Positions 7,606 to 14,846 of a stretch of DNA of 39,588 nt are shown in pieces (position 1 is the first letter of the stretch; every line of letters starts with the position of its first letter). The position numbers were made by a program, and so were the translations under genes. Origin of the DNA: Chloroflexota bacterium (GTDB taxonomy: Bacteria > Chloroflexota > Dehalococcoidia > UBA2979); the NCBI GenBank assembly GCA_016875635.1, contig VGPD01000017.1, positions 1-39,588 of the forward strand. Direction: 5' to 3'. The notes beneath the pieces were generated by a model that was not told where the DNA came from, did no database searches, and saw only the letters and a list, made by a program, of their open reading frames with translations.

Positions 7606-9831
7606 TTAGCGCGTGTCGTCCTCGGAGATCGCGGGGCGCGGCGGAATTGGAAGGTCGGCCACGATGACCTCCCGTGGCGTCTCGGGACGCTGAGGGACCG
7701 GCAGGGTGGCCCCGCGGGCGGCCAGTTCGCGGCGGGTCGGCTCGGGGTACTCGACACGCGGGTGGAAGACGGCGTTCAGGGTGGCGGTGTAGGTGTCGGC
7801 GACCACCCGCAGGTCGCGCAGCGAGATCGGGCACTCGTCCAGCTGCCCCTCCTCGATGCACTCGCGGACCGTCCGCTCCACGGCCTCGCGGATGCGCTCG
7901 GTGGAGCGGTCGGCCATCGAACGGACGGTCGCTTCGCACGCGTCGGCGATCATCACGAGGGCAGTCTCGCGGGTCTGCGGCTTCGGGCCGGGATAGCGGA
8001 AGAGGTCGGGCGAAACGTCCGGGCGCACCTCGGCGGCGCGCCGGTAGAAGTAGGCGACCAGCCGTGTGCCGTGGTGTTCCGGGATGAACCGCACCACCGC
8101 TTCCGGGAGCCGCTCCTTGCGAGCGAGTTCGACGCCCTGGGTGACATGCTGCTGGATCACGCGGTTGGACTGCATCGGGTCGATGCGCTCGTGCGGGCTC
8201 GGGTCGTCGCCGAAGTTCTCCACGAAGAAGGCCGGGGAGTAGAGCTTCCCGACGTCGTGGTAATACGCCCCCACGCGCACGAGGAGGGCGTCCGCGCCGA
8301 TCCGGTCCGCCGCGCGCTCGGCGAGGTTCCCCACGAGCATCGCGTGCTGGAACGTGCCGGGCGCCTCATCCTGCAGGCGGCGGAGCAGCGGGTGGCTCAA
8401 CTGGCCGAGTTCCATCAGCTGGACGCGCGTGACGATGCCGAACATCCTGCCGAGGAGTGTGAACGCGAGCGCGGCCAGCACAGCCGTCCAGAGACCGCCC
8501 GCCATGCTGGCCCCGACCAGCCAGGGGAGGTCCTCCAGCCGCCGGTCCGGATCCAGCAGCAGCAACGAGCCGGCCGTCACGCCCGACCCCACCGCAGCCG
8601 CGAGGCCGGCGAAGAAGATGCGCTGACCGCGATCGCTGCGCGTGGCGACACCGGCCGCCGCGAGCGAACCGACCGCCACCGCCGCCGCGAACTGCGCAAC
8701 CTCGAGGGCGTTCGCCTCGCCGAGCGTGGCGCCGGGGGCGGCCACACCGGCGAAGGCGGTCAACGCTCCGAGCAGTGCCGCGAGCAACAGTCCTGCCCCG
8801 GCGTCGAGCAGCAACGTCACCGCGACGGGGGCGGCGCACAGCGGCAGCGCCAGGACAAGGAATCGGCGCTGGTCGTCTGGGAGCAGGAACGGAGCGGCGG
8901 ACTTCGCGGCGAACACGGCGGCGGCGAGCAGCAGGGCGAACAGCAACCGGCGTCGCGCCCCGGCGAGACTCGGGATGCCCGCCGCCACGACCGCGCAGGC
9001 CGTGCCGGACACCATCGCGGCGACGACGGCGGCGGCCACCACGGGCCACCGCAGCGCGCCATCGTTGACCCCGAGCCGGTCGAGGGCCTCGATCGCGGCG
9101 GCGTCGACCAGGTCGCCGGCGTCCACCACGGGCTGGCCGCGAGTGAAGGAGACGACGACCGGCGGGGTGTTGTCTCGCGCCTGCTTCCGCTGCGCTTCCG
9201 TGCGTGCGGCATCCACTTTCAGCGTTGTGATGATCAGCGGCGACAGCAGTTCGCGCGCGGCGACCCGTTCCGCCTCCGACAACGACGGGCTGAAGAACCC
9301 GGCCGCACGCGTCTTCGCCTGCTCCACTTCATGCGCCGCGACCGCGCCGACCAGCGTGCGGCCAAGGACGGCGCGGAGTTCGGTGGTCAGGGCCTCCCAG
9401 CGCTCGGGTGAGAGTGCGGCCAGCGCCGTCGCGCCCTCCTGTGAGATCGTTGTGCCCGGGATCGCGCGGAGCGCGCTCTCCTTCGCGGAGGCCGAGAGCC
9501 CGGCGTCGCGTCTCAACCGGTCAACTTCGCGCAGCGCACGCTCAAGGTCGGCGAGCTGCCGGTCCCGCACCGTGGTGTCGAGGACCACGACCTCCGGGAC
9601 CGCGTCAGCCGCCTGCTTCCGGACGGCACGGGTGCGCACCTCGGACTCGTAGGAGAGGTCACGCGGTGCCGGGATCGCCCGCGCGACGATGGTGCCCTCG
9701 CGCAGCGGACGGACGCCGGGGTAGACCGGGAAGAGCGCGGCCGCGAGCAGCAGCGCCACCACCACGCCAAACCACCATGATCGGCGGCGCATGGGCCGCG
9801 CGGGGGCGGGACGGGGAGCGCGTGAGGCCAT
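7606..9831 (-). CDS. 7TM-HD family phosphohydrolase (PgpH-type)
   Basis: The 741-residue membrane protein has the architecture of PgpH, a phosphodiesterase that degrades cyclic di-AMP in Listeria. It has one N-terminal helix (SWWFGVVVALLLAAALFPVY), an extracellular 7TMR-HDED domain of about 250 residues, seven or so transmembrane segments (roughly residues 265-455) and a cytosolic HD domain. The metal-site motifs are FQHAMLVGNLAERAADRIGA, then VGAYYHDVGKLYSPAFF and FIPEHHGTRLVAYFY, followed by DACEATVRSM. The start is ATG 9831 with GGAG 8 bases upstream, 22 bases after the yqeY stop. An in-frame ATG at 9792 is possible. The substrate is inferred from the family. Confidence 0.9.
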   Translation of the reverse strand: MASRAPRPAPARPMRRRSWWFGVVVALLLAAALFPVYPGVRPLREGTIVARAIPAPRDLSYESEVRTRAVRKQAADAVPEVVVLDTTVRDRQLADLERALREVDRLRRDAGLSASAKESALRAIPGTTISQEGATALAALSPERWEALTTELRAVLGRTLVGAVAAHEVEQAKTRAAGFFSPSLSEAERVAARELLSPLIITTLKVDAARTEAQRKQARDNTPPVVVSFTRGQPVVDAGDLVDAAAIEALDRLGVNDGALRWPVVAAAVVAAMVSGTACAVVAAGIPSLAGARRRLLFALLLAAAVFAAKSAAPFLLPDDQRRFLVLALPLCAAPVAVTLLLDAGAGLLLAALLGALTAFAGVAAPGATLGEANALEVAQFAAAVAVGSLAAAGVATRSDRGQRIFFAGLAAAVGSGVTAGSLLLLDPDRRLEDLPWLVGASMAGGLWTAVLAALAFTLLGRMFGIVTRVQLMELGQLSHPLLRRLQDEAPGTFQHAMLVGNLAERAADRIGADALLVRVGAYYHDVGKLYSPAFFVENFGDDPSPHERIDPMQSNRVIQQHVTQGVELARKERLPEAVVRFIPEHHGTRLVAYFYRRAAEVRPDVSPDLFRYPGPKPQTRETALVMIADACEATVRSMADRSTERIREAVERTVRECIEEGQLDECPISLRDLRVVADTYTATLNAVFHPRVEYPEPTRRELAARGATLPVPQRPETPREVIVADLPIPPRPAISEDDTR

Positions 9832-9853
9832 CGGACGCTCCGCTGGGCCCCGG

Positions 9854-10300
9854 CTAACCCTGGAGGATTTCGCGCGCGACCGCGTTCGCGGCAGCGCCGT
9901 CCGCACGGCCGGCGAGGCGGGCCATCAGGGGACGCATCACCTTGCCCAGGTCGTTCACGCTCGTCGCGCCTGCCTCTTCGATCACGGAACGGACGATGGC
10001 GCGCAGTTCTTCATCGGACATCTGCTGCGGAAGGAATTGCACGATCACGTCGAGTTCAGCCTGCTCCTTGTCGACCAGGTCCTGTCGCTTCGCCTTCGCG
10101 TACTCCGTGATGGAGTCCCGGCGCTGCTTCGCCTCCTTCTGGAGGACGCGCGTGACGTCCGCCTCCTCCAGAAGCCGCCCGAGTTCGATGCGGGCATTCT
10201 CCATGCTCGCGATCATCAGACGGAGCGCATCGCGGCGTACGGTGTCCCCCGCCTTCCAGGCTGCGGTCATCGCCTCGCGGATCGATTCGGTGGTGGCCAT
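9854..10300 (-). CDS. GatB/YqeY domain-containing protein
   Basis: The 148-residue product is a YqeY-type protein, related to the tail domain of the amidotransferase subunit GatB. The exact role is unknown, although tRNA-linked amidation is often suggested. Typical motifs are the N-terminal helix MATTESIREAMTAAWKAGD, then RRDALRLMIASMENARIE, EAKQRRDSITEYAKAKRQDL, EQAELDVIVQFLPQQMS and the C-terminal GKVMRPLMARLAGRADG. ATG 10300 follows an excellent AGGAGGA. rpsU followed by yqeY is a common bacterial order, and pgpH begins 22 bases downstream. Confidence 0.95.
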   Translation of the reverse strand: MATTESIREAMTAAWKAGDTVRRDALRLMIASMENARIELGRLLEEADVTRVLQKEAKQRRDSITEYAKAKRQDLVDKEQAELDVIVQFLPQQMSDEELRAIVRSVIEEAGATSVNDLGKVMRPLMARLAGRADGAAANAVAREILQG

Positions 10301-10344
10301 CGTTCCTCCTCGGCGTCCCGCGGGATCCACCCCGGAGACAGCGA

Positions 10345-10394
10345 ACCCCGGCTGTGCCGGGGTCCGATTCGTGCGAGCGCCCGGCGTCCGCCGG
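10345..10394 (-). repeat. Two hairpins between rpsU and yqeY
   Basis: CCGGCG/CGCCGG (10381-10394) and ACCCCGGC/GCCGGGGT (10345-10352 with 10356-10363) form strong stems just after the rpsU stop. Neither is followed by a T-run. They may attenuate transcription between the abundant S21 message and downstream genes, or protect an mRNA 3' end. Confidence 0.4.
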
Positions 10395-10401
10395 CCCGCG
10401 A

Positions 10402-10611
10402 CTAGTAGTCGCGACGCGCGCCGGTGCGGGAGGCCGCCTTGCGCAGCTTGCGACGGCGGGCCGCTTCCTTCTTCTTGCGACGCTCGGACGGCTTCTCGTA
10501 GTACTCGTGCCGGCGGGCGTCGGTCAGGATGCCGTCCGCCTGAACGCGCTTGTTGAAGCGGCGCAGCGCGGCCTCCAACGATTCCGAGTCGCCTACCGTG
10601 ATGTCCGTCAC
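10402..10611 (-). CDS. rpsU: 30S ribosomal protein S21 (bS21)
   Basis: bS21 is a small basic protein of the 30S platform near the anti-Shine-Dalgarno region. The 69-residue product reads VTDITVGDSESLEAALRRFN then KRVQADGILTDARRHEYYEK and ends in a very basic tail (PSERRKKKEAARRRKLRKAA). The start is GTG 10611 with GGGGGTGG upstream; longer in-frame starts would reach into the promoter. It has its own promoter (10715-10744) directly after the terminator of the cytochrome operon. Confidence 0.96.
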   Translation of the reverse strand: MTDITVGDSESLEAALRRFNKRVQADGILTDARRHEYYEKPSERRKKKEAARRRKLRKAASRTGARRDY

Positions 10612-10714
10612 TCGTACCACCCCCGGCCCAGCATCTCGCCGGGCTCCGCATCCGTTGCTCTCAGCCTGCGAGGTAACCCGCCGGGCGCGCAGCCAGATTC
10701 GACGCGCATTGGCC

Positions 10715-10744
10715 ATCGTACGGACAGCGGTCTGACAGCGTCAA
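10715..10744 (-). promoter_or_regulatory. Promoter for rpsU and downstream genes
   Basis: TTGACG (10744-10739), an 18-base spacer and TACGAT (10720-10715) on the minus strand. The predicted start near 10708 leaves a leader of about 97 nt. It begins 19 bases after the terminator of the preceding operon. Confidence 0.65.
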
Positions 10745-10762
10745 ACCGGAGGCCAGACAGGC

Positions 10763-10792
10763 AAAAAGACGGCCGCCGTGGGCGGCCGTCTT
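10763..10792 (-). terminator. Intrinsic terminator of the cytochrome bc operon
   Basis: A perfect 12-bp stem, AAGACGGCCGCC/GGCGGCCGTCTT (10766-10777 with 10781-10792), has a 3-base loop. Its minus-strand 3' side runs into TTTTT (10767-10763). It lies 18 bases after the stop of the last small gene and is the clearest terminator in the window. Confidence 0.9.
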
Positions 10793-10809
10793 CACTTCCG
10801 TAATCAGTC

Positions 10810-10965
10810 CTAGTCGGCCGAGGGGAGCACCTTCGGCTGGAGCTCTTCCATGCCGCGACCGTTGACGTTCAGGTTGACGTCGGCCGGCTTGTCACCGGGC
10901 TTGATGCAGAGCACCTCAACGCCGGTGGTCTCATCTTTGTAACGCTTGCCGAGTGCGACAGCCAT
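10810..10965 (-). CDS. 51-aa desulforedoxin-like peptide that has lost its cysteines
   Basis: The peptide starts MAVALGKRYKDETTGVEVLC and ends MEELQPKVLPSAD. It aligns with the product of the adjacent gene (GKRYKCRECGAEFIV, ending EKPLEQL), but the CxxC pair is replaced by Asp11...Thr14 and the third Cys by Asn. Only Cys20 remains, so it cannot hold the tetracysteine metal site of desulforedoxins. ATG 10965 has GGAGG 7-8 bases upstream, overlapping the region of the previous stop codon. It is the last gene before the terminator. It looks like a duplicated, non-metal paralogue of unknown role. Confidence 0.75.
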   Translation of the reverse strand: MAVALGKRYKDETTGVEVLCIKPGDKPADVNLNVNGRGMEELQPKVLPSAD

Positions 10966-10975
10966 AGCGAACCTC

Positions 10976-11095
10976 CTACAGCTGCTCGAGCGGCTTTTCG
11001 CCGCAGCGCAGTTCCGCGTCGTTGGAACCCTTGGTGACGATGAACTCGGCACCGCATTCGCGGCACTTGTAGCGCTTCCCGGTCACAGCAGGCAT
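10976..11095 (-). CDS. 39-aa desulforedoxin-like zinc-ribbon/rubredoxin-type peptide
   Basis: This small gene begins at ATG 11095. The peptide is MPAVTGKRYKCRECGAEFIV followed by TKGSNDAELRCGEKPLEQL. It matches the desulforedoxin / desulfoferrodoxin N-terminal fold in size and in the order GxxYxCxxCG...C-G-xPL. Classical desulforedoxin has CxxC plus an adjacent Cys-Cys; here the last pair is Cys31-Gly32, so only three Cys (11, 14, 31) are present. Metal binding would need a non-Cys ligand or dimerisation. It follows the dihaem cytochrome c gene by 63 bases and appears to be in the same transcript, suggesting a redox or assembly role (inference). Confidence 0.8.
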   Translation of the reverse strand: MPAVTGKRYKCRECGAEFIVTKGSNDAELRCGEKPLEQL

Positions 11096-11158
11096 TCGAT
11101 CCCCCTCGAACTCTCGCGCCCGGCGAATGTGCTGGCTACGTCGCGCAGGCCGTGAGGC

Positions 11159-12073
11159 CTACGGCTCTACGGTCTTGATGAACGTGACGAGCGCCTTGAT
11201 GTCGTCGTCTTTCAGACCGGCCGCACCCCAAGCCGACATCGCCGTGCCCGAGCGGCCGTTCTTGATCACATTGAAGTAGAAGTCGTCCGTGTTCGTCAGC
11301 TTCGCCGGCGTCAGCGCCGGGCCCACGATGCCCTGGCGCTTGTTGCCGTGACAGGTCGCGCAGGTCTTCTGGTAGAAGTCCCCGACGGCGACGCCCTGCA
11401 CCGACGGCCCGGACGGGGCACCCTTCGGCGCGGCGGTCGCCTGCGCACCCGCGCCAGCAGCGCCGAGCGGCTTGAGCGCGTCGCGCTCGTAGAACTCCTT
11501 GGCGGAGAGCGGGTTGAACTGGCCGCAGTTCTTCGCCGTCAACGACAGCGCCGCCGGGTCCTTCACCAGGATTGCCGCGCGCTCCGCGTCCGTCAGCCGC
11601 GCGTCGTGCTCATGCCCGATCTCGGTCACGAGATCCCAGCGGCCCTGCGTCATCAGCAGGACCAGGTAGTTGATCTGCGTGTCGGACAACGGACCGCCAT
11701 GCTTTTCCGACCAGGTCGGCATCGCGGTGTTCGTGCGGCCACAGGCGATCGTGTTGAAGAGGAAGTTCTTGAGCGTCGTCGCCTCGCCTTCCGGCGTCTC
11801 GACGTACTGCTTGTCGCCCTTCGCCACGACGCGGAACGAGGTGCGGTTGATCGCCGGCGCGATGGCGCCCTCCTCGGTGCCCTTGCCCTCCATGCCATGG
11901 CAGGTGCGGCAGTTGTTCACGTAGAGCGTCGCCCCACGGTGCGCCTTCAGGTCTTCCTGCGCCTCGCGTGCCGCCTCGGCGCGGTTGTTCTCGTTGGCGA
12001 TGTAGGCGCCGAACGCAAGGAAGGCGACGAACAGCAGCCCGATCATCACATTGAACTGCTTGCTTGTGTTCAT
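11159..12073 (-). CDS. Membrane-anchored dihaem cytochrome c
   Basis: The 304-residue protein has an N-terminal anchor (FNVMIGLLFVAFLAFGAYIA, residues 8-27) and two class I cytochrome c domains. The haem motifs are CRTCH (55-59) and CATCH (238-242). Likely axial methionines are in NTAMPTW (Met118) and GTAMSAW (Met279). An Ala/Pro/Gly-rich linker (about 204-225) joins the domains. Its position directly after the Rieske, subunit IV and b6 genes points to the electron-accepting cytochrome of this quinol-oxidising complex. Its likely place is the outer face of the membrane. Start ATG 12073. Confidence 0.93.
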   Translation of the reverse strand: MNTSKQFNVMIGLLFVAFLAFGAYIANENNRAEAAREAQEDLKAHRGATLYVNNCRTCHGMEGKGTEEGAIAPAINRTSFRVVAKGDKQYVETPEGEATTLKNFLFNTIACGRTNTAMPTWSEKHGGPLSDTQINYLVLLMTQGRWDLVTEIGHEHDARLTDAERAAILVKDPAALSLTAKNCGQFNPLSAKEFYERDALKPLGAAGAGAQATAAPKGAPSGPSVQGVAVGDFYQKTCATCHGNKRQGIVGPALTPAKLTNTDDFYFNVIKNGRSGTAMSAWGAAGLKDDDIKALVTFIKTVEP

Positions 12074-12130
12074 GCGTTCACCATTCCGTCGCGCGTCTCG
12101 ACCTGCTCAGCCGCGTGTCCGTCGCCCGGG

Positions 12131-12784
12131 CTATGCCGGCAATCCCGGCGCCTTGACGGCGCGAGTCGGGTTGTCCGGACCACCCGGCGTGATCTTGCCG
12201 GTGTCCACGGTGATATTGCCGGAGCCATCCACCGTGATTGCCATCGTGTCCATGGAGCGCGGGGACGGACCGAAGACCCGGATGCCCGACTTCGTGTAGG
12301 TGGAGCCGTGACACGGGCACCGGTACCAGCCCTTGTCGCCCTCATAGTCGAAGCTCTGCCGCCAAGGCACCGTGCATCCGAGGTGAGGGCACTTCCGCCA
12401 GAGCGCGAGCAGCCCAGCTGCTCCGCCCGAACCGCCCGCCCGTGCCTCCGCGGGGTCAAGGTTGGCGATCCAGAACTGTCCCTCGGAGAACGCCTTCGGC
12501 TCGCCACCCTTGGGGTAGTCCTTCACGTTGCCTGCCGGGACGGGGGCGCCGAAGCCCTTCACGTTCCGCGGGTAGAGAAAATCCAGCAGCAGGCCGACGG
12601 AGCCGAGCAGCGTCACCCCGAGGCCGCCCCAGAAGGAGGCCCGGATGAAGTTCCGCCGCGACACGTCATGGTCGAGCGGCGTCACCGCCGCCGCCGGGAT
12701 GGACTCCGCGTCAGCCACCTGCGTCTTGCGCGTGGCCAGCGCCTGTTTCCAGGCGTCTGTGGGCGAGACCGTCTCGTTCGCCAT
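12131..12784 (-). CDS. Rieske [2Fe-2S] protein of the cytochrome bc complex
   Basis: This subunit takes the first electron from quinol at the Qo site. The 217-residue protein has a twin-arginine-type N-terminus (VSRRNFIRASFWGGLGV, residues 41-57) leading into one membrane helix. The cluster-binding motifs are CPHLGC (132-137) and CPCHGS (156-161). Ligands would be Cys132, His134, Cys156 and His159, with a Cys137-Cys158 disulfide. The C-terminal FGPSPRSMDTMAITVDG is usual for the family. An insertion of about 15 residues rich in Ala/Gly (113-127) precedes the first motif. It lies between subunit IV and the cytochrome c. Confidence 0.95.
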   Translation of the reverse strand: MANETVSPTDAWKQALATRKTQVADAESIPAAAVTPLDHDVSRRNFIRASFWGGLGVTLLGSVGLLLDFLYPRNVKGFGAPVPAGNVKDYPKGGEPKAFSEGQFWIANLDPAEARAGGSGGAAGLLALWRKCPHLGCTVPWRQSFDYEGDKGWYRCPCHGSTYTKSGIRVFGPSPRSMDTMAITVDGSGNITVDTGKITPGGPDNPTRAVKAPGLPA

Positions 12785-12814
12785 CGATGTGCCCTCTCAG
12801 CCGGCCCCGCGGGC

Positions 12815-13681
12815 CTAGTGGTCTCCCGCGAAGATCGTGTACGGCACGAGCGCCAGACCCTCGCCTCGTACATACGTGCCGATGATCGTCAGCGTCACGT
12901 ACACGGCGATGAAGCCGGAGAACTGCAGGATCATGTGGTCGCGCTTCGTCTGCGCGATCTTCGTCTTCCACGCCACGATCGACAGCAGGATCGGCAGGCC
13001 GACCATCGTGCTCAACGGGATGATCTGCTCGACGATCAGGCCCGGGATGTTGATGTTCAGGCTGATCTTCGGCAGGCCCAGCAGGTCAGTCCGAAGCACC
13101 TTGTCGCCCAGGGGCACCTTCAGCCACGATTTCGGCCACGGGATCTCGTTCTGGATCGCCCGCAGGTTCCGCAGGGCCGGGATCGGCCAGTCCGTCCCGG
13201 TGAGCTTCTCCCAAATCTTCGCGTGCTGCGCGTCGTCGAAGAGGATGAGCAGCAGCGTCCCGACCGAGCCGACACCCGCGCCCACATAGGTGTTGAGCCA
13301 GGCCCGCGGGGTGGAAAGCCATTCGCCCTGGCCCTCGGCGGTGTTGTCCCAGTACGGGATGGCGCCGAGCGCGATGAGCGCGACGGTCGGCACGATGACG
13401 CCCGCGAGCGCCGGGTGCATGTGGAGCAACAGCTCCTGCAGGTTCAGGAAGTACCACGGCGCCTTGGACGGGTTCGGCGTCACGGCCGGGTTCGCCCGAT
13501 CGAGCAAGATCGCGTCCACCAGCACGGCAAGCGCCACGGTCAGGACCGTGAACAGCACCGCCGAGATGAACTCGATGAAGACCAGGTCTGGCCAGACGAG
13601 GAGCTCTTCCTCGCGCTGACGTCGCTTGCGCGCCTCGACGGCACGCGAGGCGGCGACGGGCTGGGTGTTTGCAGCGGCCAT
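12815..13681 (-). CDS. Cytochrome b subunit IV-like protein, extended
   Basis: This is the C-terminal half of a split cytochrome b. The Qo-site signature is PNPSKAPWYFLNLQELLLHM (near residues 79-98), in which APWY replaces the PEWY of other complexes. Subunit IV of b6f complexes is about 160 residues; this one is 288. About five hydrophobic segments can be seen (near 33-60, 98-124, 153-171, 228-250 and 258-282), plus an unusual soluble loop of about 60 residues (from WEKLTGTDWPIPALRNL to ISLNINIPG). Such enlarged subunits occur in actinobacterial, Firmicute and Chloroflexota-type complexes. It lies 18 bases downstream of the b6 gene. Confidence 0.9.
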   Translation of the reverse strand: MAAANTQPVAASRAVEARKRRQREEELLVWPDLVFIEFISAVLFTVLTVALAVLVDAILLDRANPAVTPNPSKAPWYFLNLQELLLHMHPALAGVIVPTVALIALGAIPYWDNTAEGQGEWLSTPRAWLNTYVGAGVGSVGTLLLILFDDAQHAKIWEKLTGTDWPIPALRNLRAIQNEIPWPKSWLKVPLGDKVLRTDLLGLPKISLNINIPGLIVEQIIPLSTMVGLPILLSIVAWKTKIAQTKRDHMILQFSGFIAVYVTLTIIGTYVRGEGLALVPYTIFAGDH

Positions 13682-13699
13682 CGTGCGCTCCTCCCCCGA

Positions 13700-14455
13700 C
13701 TACAGCGGCCGGGCCAGGCCGCCGTCACGGCGGATCCGCCAGAAGTGGACCGTCATGAACACGGCCGCCATCAACGGAAGGCCGATCACATGCAGCGTGT
13801 AGAACCGGATGAGCGCGGCTTGGCCCACCTGGAATCCGCCCACCAGGACGAACCGGTTGGGCTCACCCAGCAGCGGGGCGGAACCGACCATATTCGTGCC
13901 GACCGTGATGGCCCACAGCGCCAGCTGGTCCCACGGCAACAGGTAGCCGGTGAATGAGAGCAGCAGCGTCAGGACGAGCAGCACCACGCCAACGACCCAG
14001 TTGAATTCCCGGGGCGGCTTGTACGCGCCTGTGTAGAAGACCCGCATCATGTGCATGAGCACCGTGAGCACCATGCCGTGCGCCATCCATCGGTGCATGT
14101 TGCGCATCAACTGGCCGAACCGGACGTCCGTCTCCAGCGCCAGAATGTCCTCATACGCCCGCTCTACGGAGGGCACGTAGTAGAACATCAACAACACGCC
14201 GGAAATGGTCAGACCAAGGAACAGGAAGAACGACAACCCGCCCAGGCAGAAGGTGTGCGTGATCTTGACGTGCGTCCGGTGGATGCGCGTCGGGTGCAGG
14301 TGCAGGAAGACGTTGGTGGCAACCGCGAGCATCTGGTTGCGGGGGGTGTTCGGGTAGCCGGAACGGAAGATCGAGCGCCAGAGGCGATTCGTGAAAATCG
14401 CGTCATAGACTCGGTCGCCCATCGACCGGCGTTCCGGAGATTCCGTCGCCGCCAT
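13700..14455 (-). CDS. Cytochrome b6-like subunit
   Basis: This is the N-terminal, haem-binding half of cytochrome b, 251 residues. The bis-His pairs are His121/His135 (NMHRWMAHGMVL...LMHMM) and His222/His237 (LHVIGLPL...VHFWRIRRDG). The 14 residues between the second pair is the b6f spacing. GYLLPWDQLALWA is the usual helix C motif. Cys70 in THTFCLGGLSFF aligns with the Cys of NIFYCLGG that anchors the extra haem (c_n/c_i) in b6f and Firmicute complexes. A third, covalently bound haem is therefore plausible. Start ATG 14455. Confidence 0.94.
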   Translation of the reverse strand: MAATESPERRSMGDRVYDAIFTNRLWRSIFRSGYPNTPRNQMLAVATNVFLHLHPTRIHRTHVKITHTFCLGGLSFFLFLGLTISGVLLMFYYVPSVERAYEDILALETDVRFGQLMRNMHRWMAHGMVLTVLMHMMRVFYTGAYKPPREFNWVVGVVLLVLTLLLSFTGYLLPWDQLALWAITVGTNMVGSAPLLGEPNRFVLVGGFQVGQAALIRFYTLHVIGLPLMAAVFMTVHFWRIRRDGGLARPL

Positions 14456-14540
14456 CAGCCTGCCTCACCATCCATCCCCGGCATCCCGGGGATCGCTGCC
14501 AATCCCGTGGGCGCCCGCCATCAGGCGGGCCCAGGCGTGA
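14456..14540. repeat. Two hairpins between the 33-aa gene and cytochrome b6
   Basis: ATCCCCGG/CCGGGGAT (14474-14481 with 14486-14493) and GCCCGCC/GGCGGGC (14513-14519 with 14524-14530) are perfect stems with 4-base loops. No T-runs follow. They may set relative expression of the first gene and the b6 gene by processing or attenuation. Confidence 0.45.
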
Positions 14541-14642
14541 CTACGCTTCCCACCACTTACCAAGCAAGACCATCACGCCCAGACCAAACATGAACGTGAA
14601 GAAGACGCCCATCAGTTCGAGGCCTTCACCTTCACCCAGCAT
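14541..14642 (-). CDS. 33-aa single-pass membrane peptide heading the cytochrome bc operon
   Basis: This small gene opens with ATG 14642, preceded by GGAGG at ideal spacing. The peptide is MLGEGEGLELMGVFFTFMFG followed by LGVMVLLGKWWEA. It has an acidic N-terminus, one hydrophobic helix (about residues 9-27) and a K-W-W-E-A end. It is not a recognised family. Size and form recall the small single-helix subunits of b6f (PetG, PetL, PetM, PetN) and the small subunits of other respiratory complexes. It is the first gene after the operon promoter, so a structural or assembly subunit of this complex is likely (inference). Confidence 0.75.
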   Translation of the reverse strand: MLGEGEGLELMGVFFTFMFGLGVMVLLGKWWEA

Positions 14643-14728
14643 GTCGACCTCCGAACCTCACGGCCGCGTCGCCAGATTGGCGGCAGCCGTCACGAAGCAC
14701 GCGCAGCCAAGGCTGCAGGGCCGCCGCG

Positions 14729-14758
14729 AATGTAGCGAGGCGGCGTAGATACGGTCAA
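14729..14758 (-). promoter_or_regulatory. Promoter of the cytochrome bc operon
   Basis: TTGACC (14758-14753), an 18-base spacer and TACATT (14734-14729) on the minus strand. The predicted start near 14722 gives a leader of about 80 nt before the 33-aa gene. Confidence 0.55.
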
Positions 14759-14787
14759 CGCGAGTCCGGCCACCCGAACCTCGCCTA

Positions 14788-14811
14788 CCCGGAGCGCCAT
14801 GTTCCTCCGGG
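14788..14811 (-). terminator. Possible terminator hairpin after the GT2 gene
   Basis: CCCGGAG/CTCCGGG (14788-14794 with 14805-14811) forms a 7-bp stem with a 10-base loop 36 bases after the glycosyltransferase stop. No T-run follows. It also contains a GGAGGAACATG start-like sequence that opens only a 36-codon frame. Confidence 0.3.
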
Positions 14812-14846
14812 GAAGGGTGAGGCGCCAGCCAGACGTGATCTGACCC

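Noticed and set aside
7261-9411. A 716-codon plus-strand frame opposite the 7TM-HD gene
   Set aside because: Antisense shadow of a clear membrane-protein gene, with a skewed composition.
11348-13957. An 869-codon plus-strand frame opposite the cytochrome genes
   Set aside because: It runs across four real genes on the minus strand and has no domain of its own.
14690-14801. A 36-codon minus-strand frame with GGAGGAACATG
   Set aside because: It spans the promoter of the cytochrome operon and part of a hairpin. The start-like sequence is probably chance.
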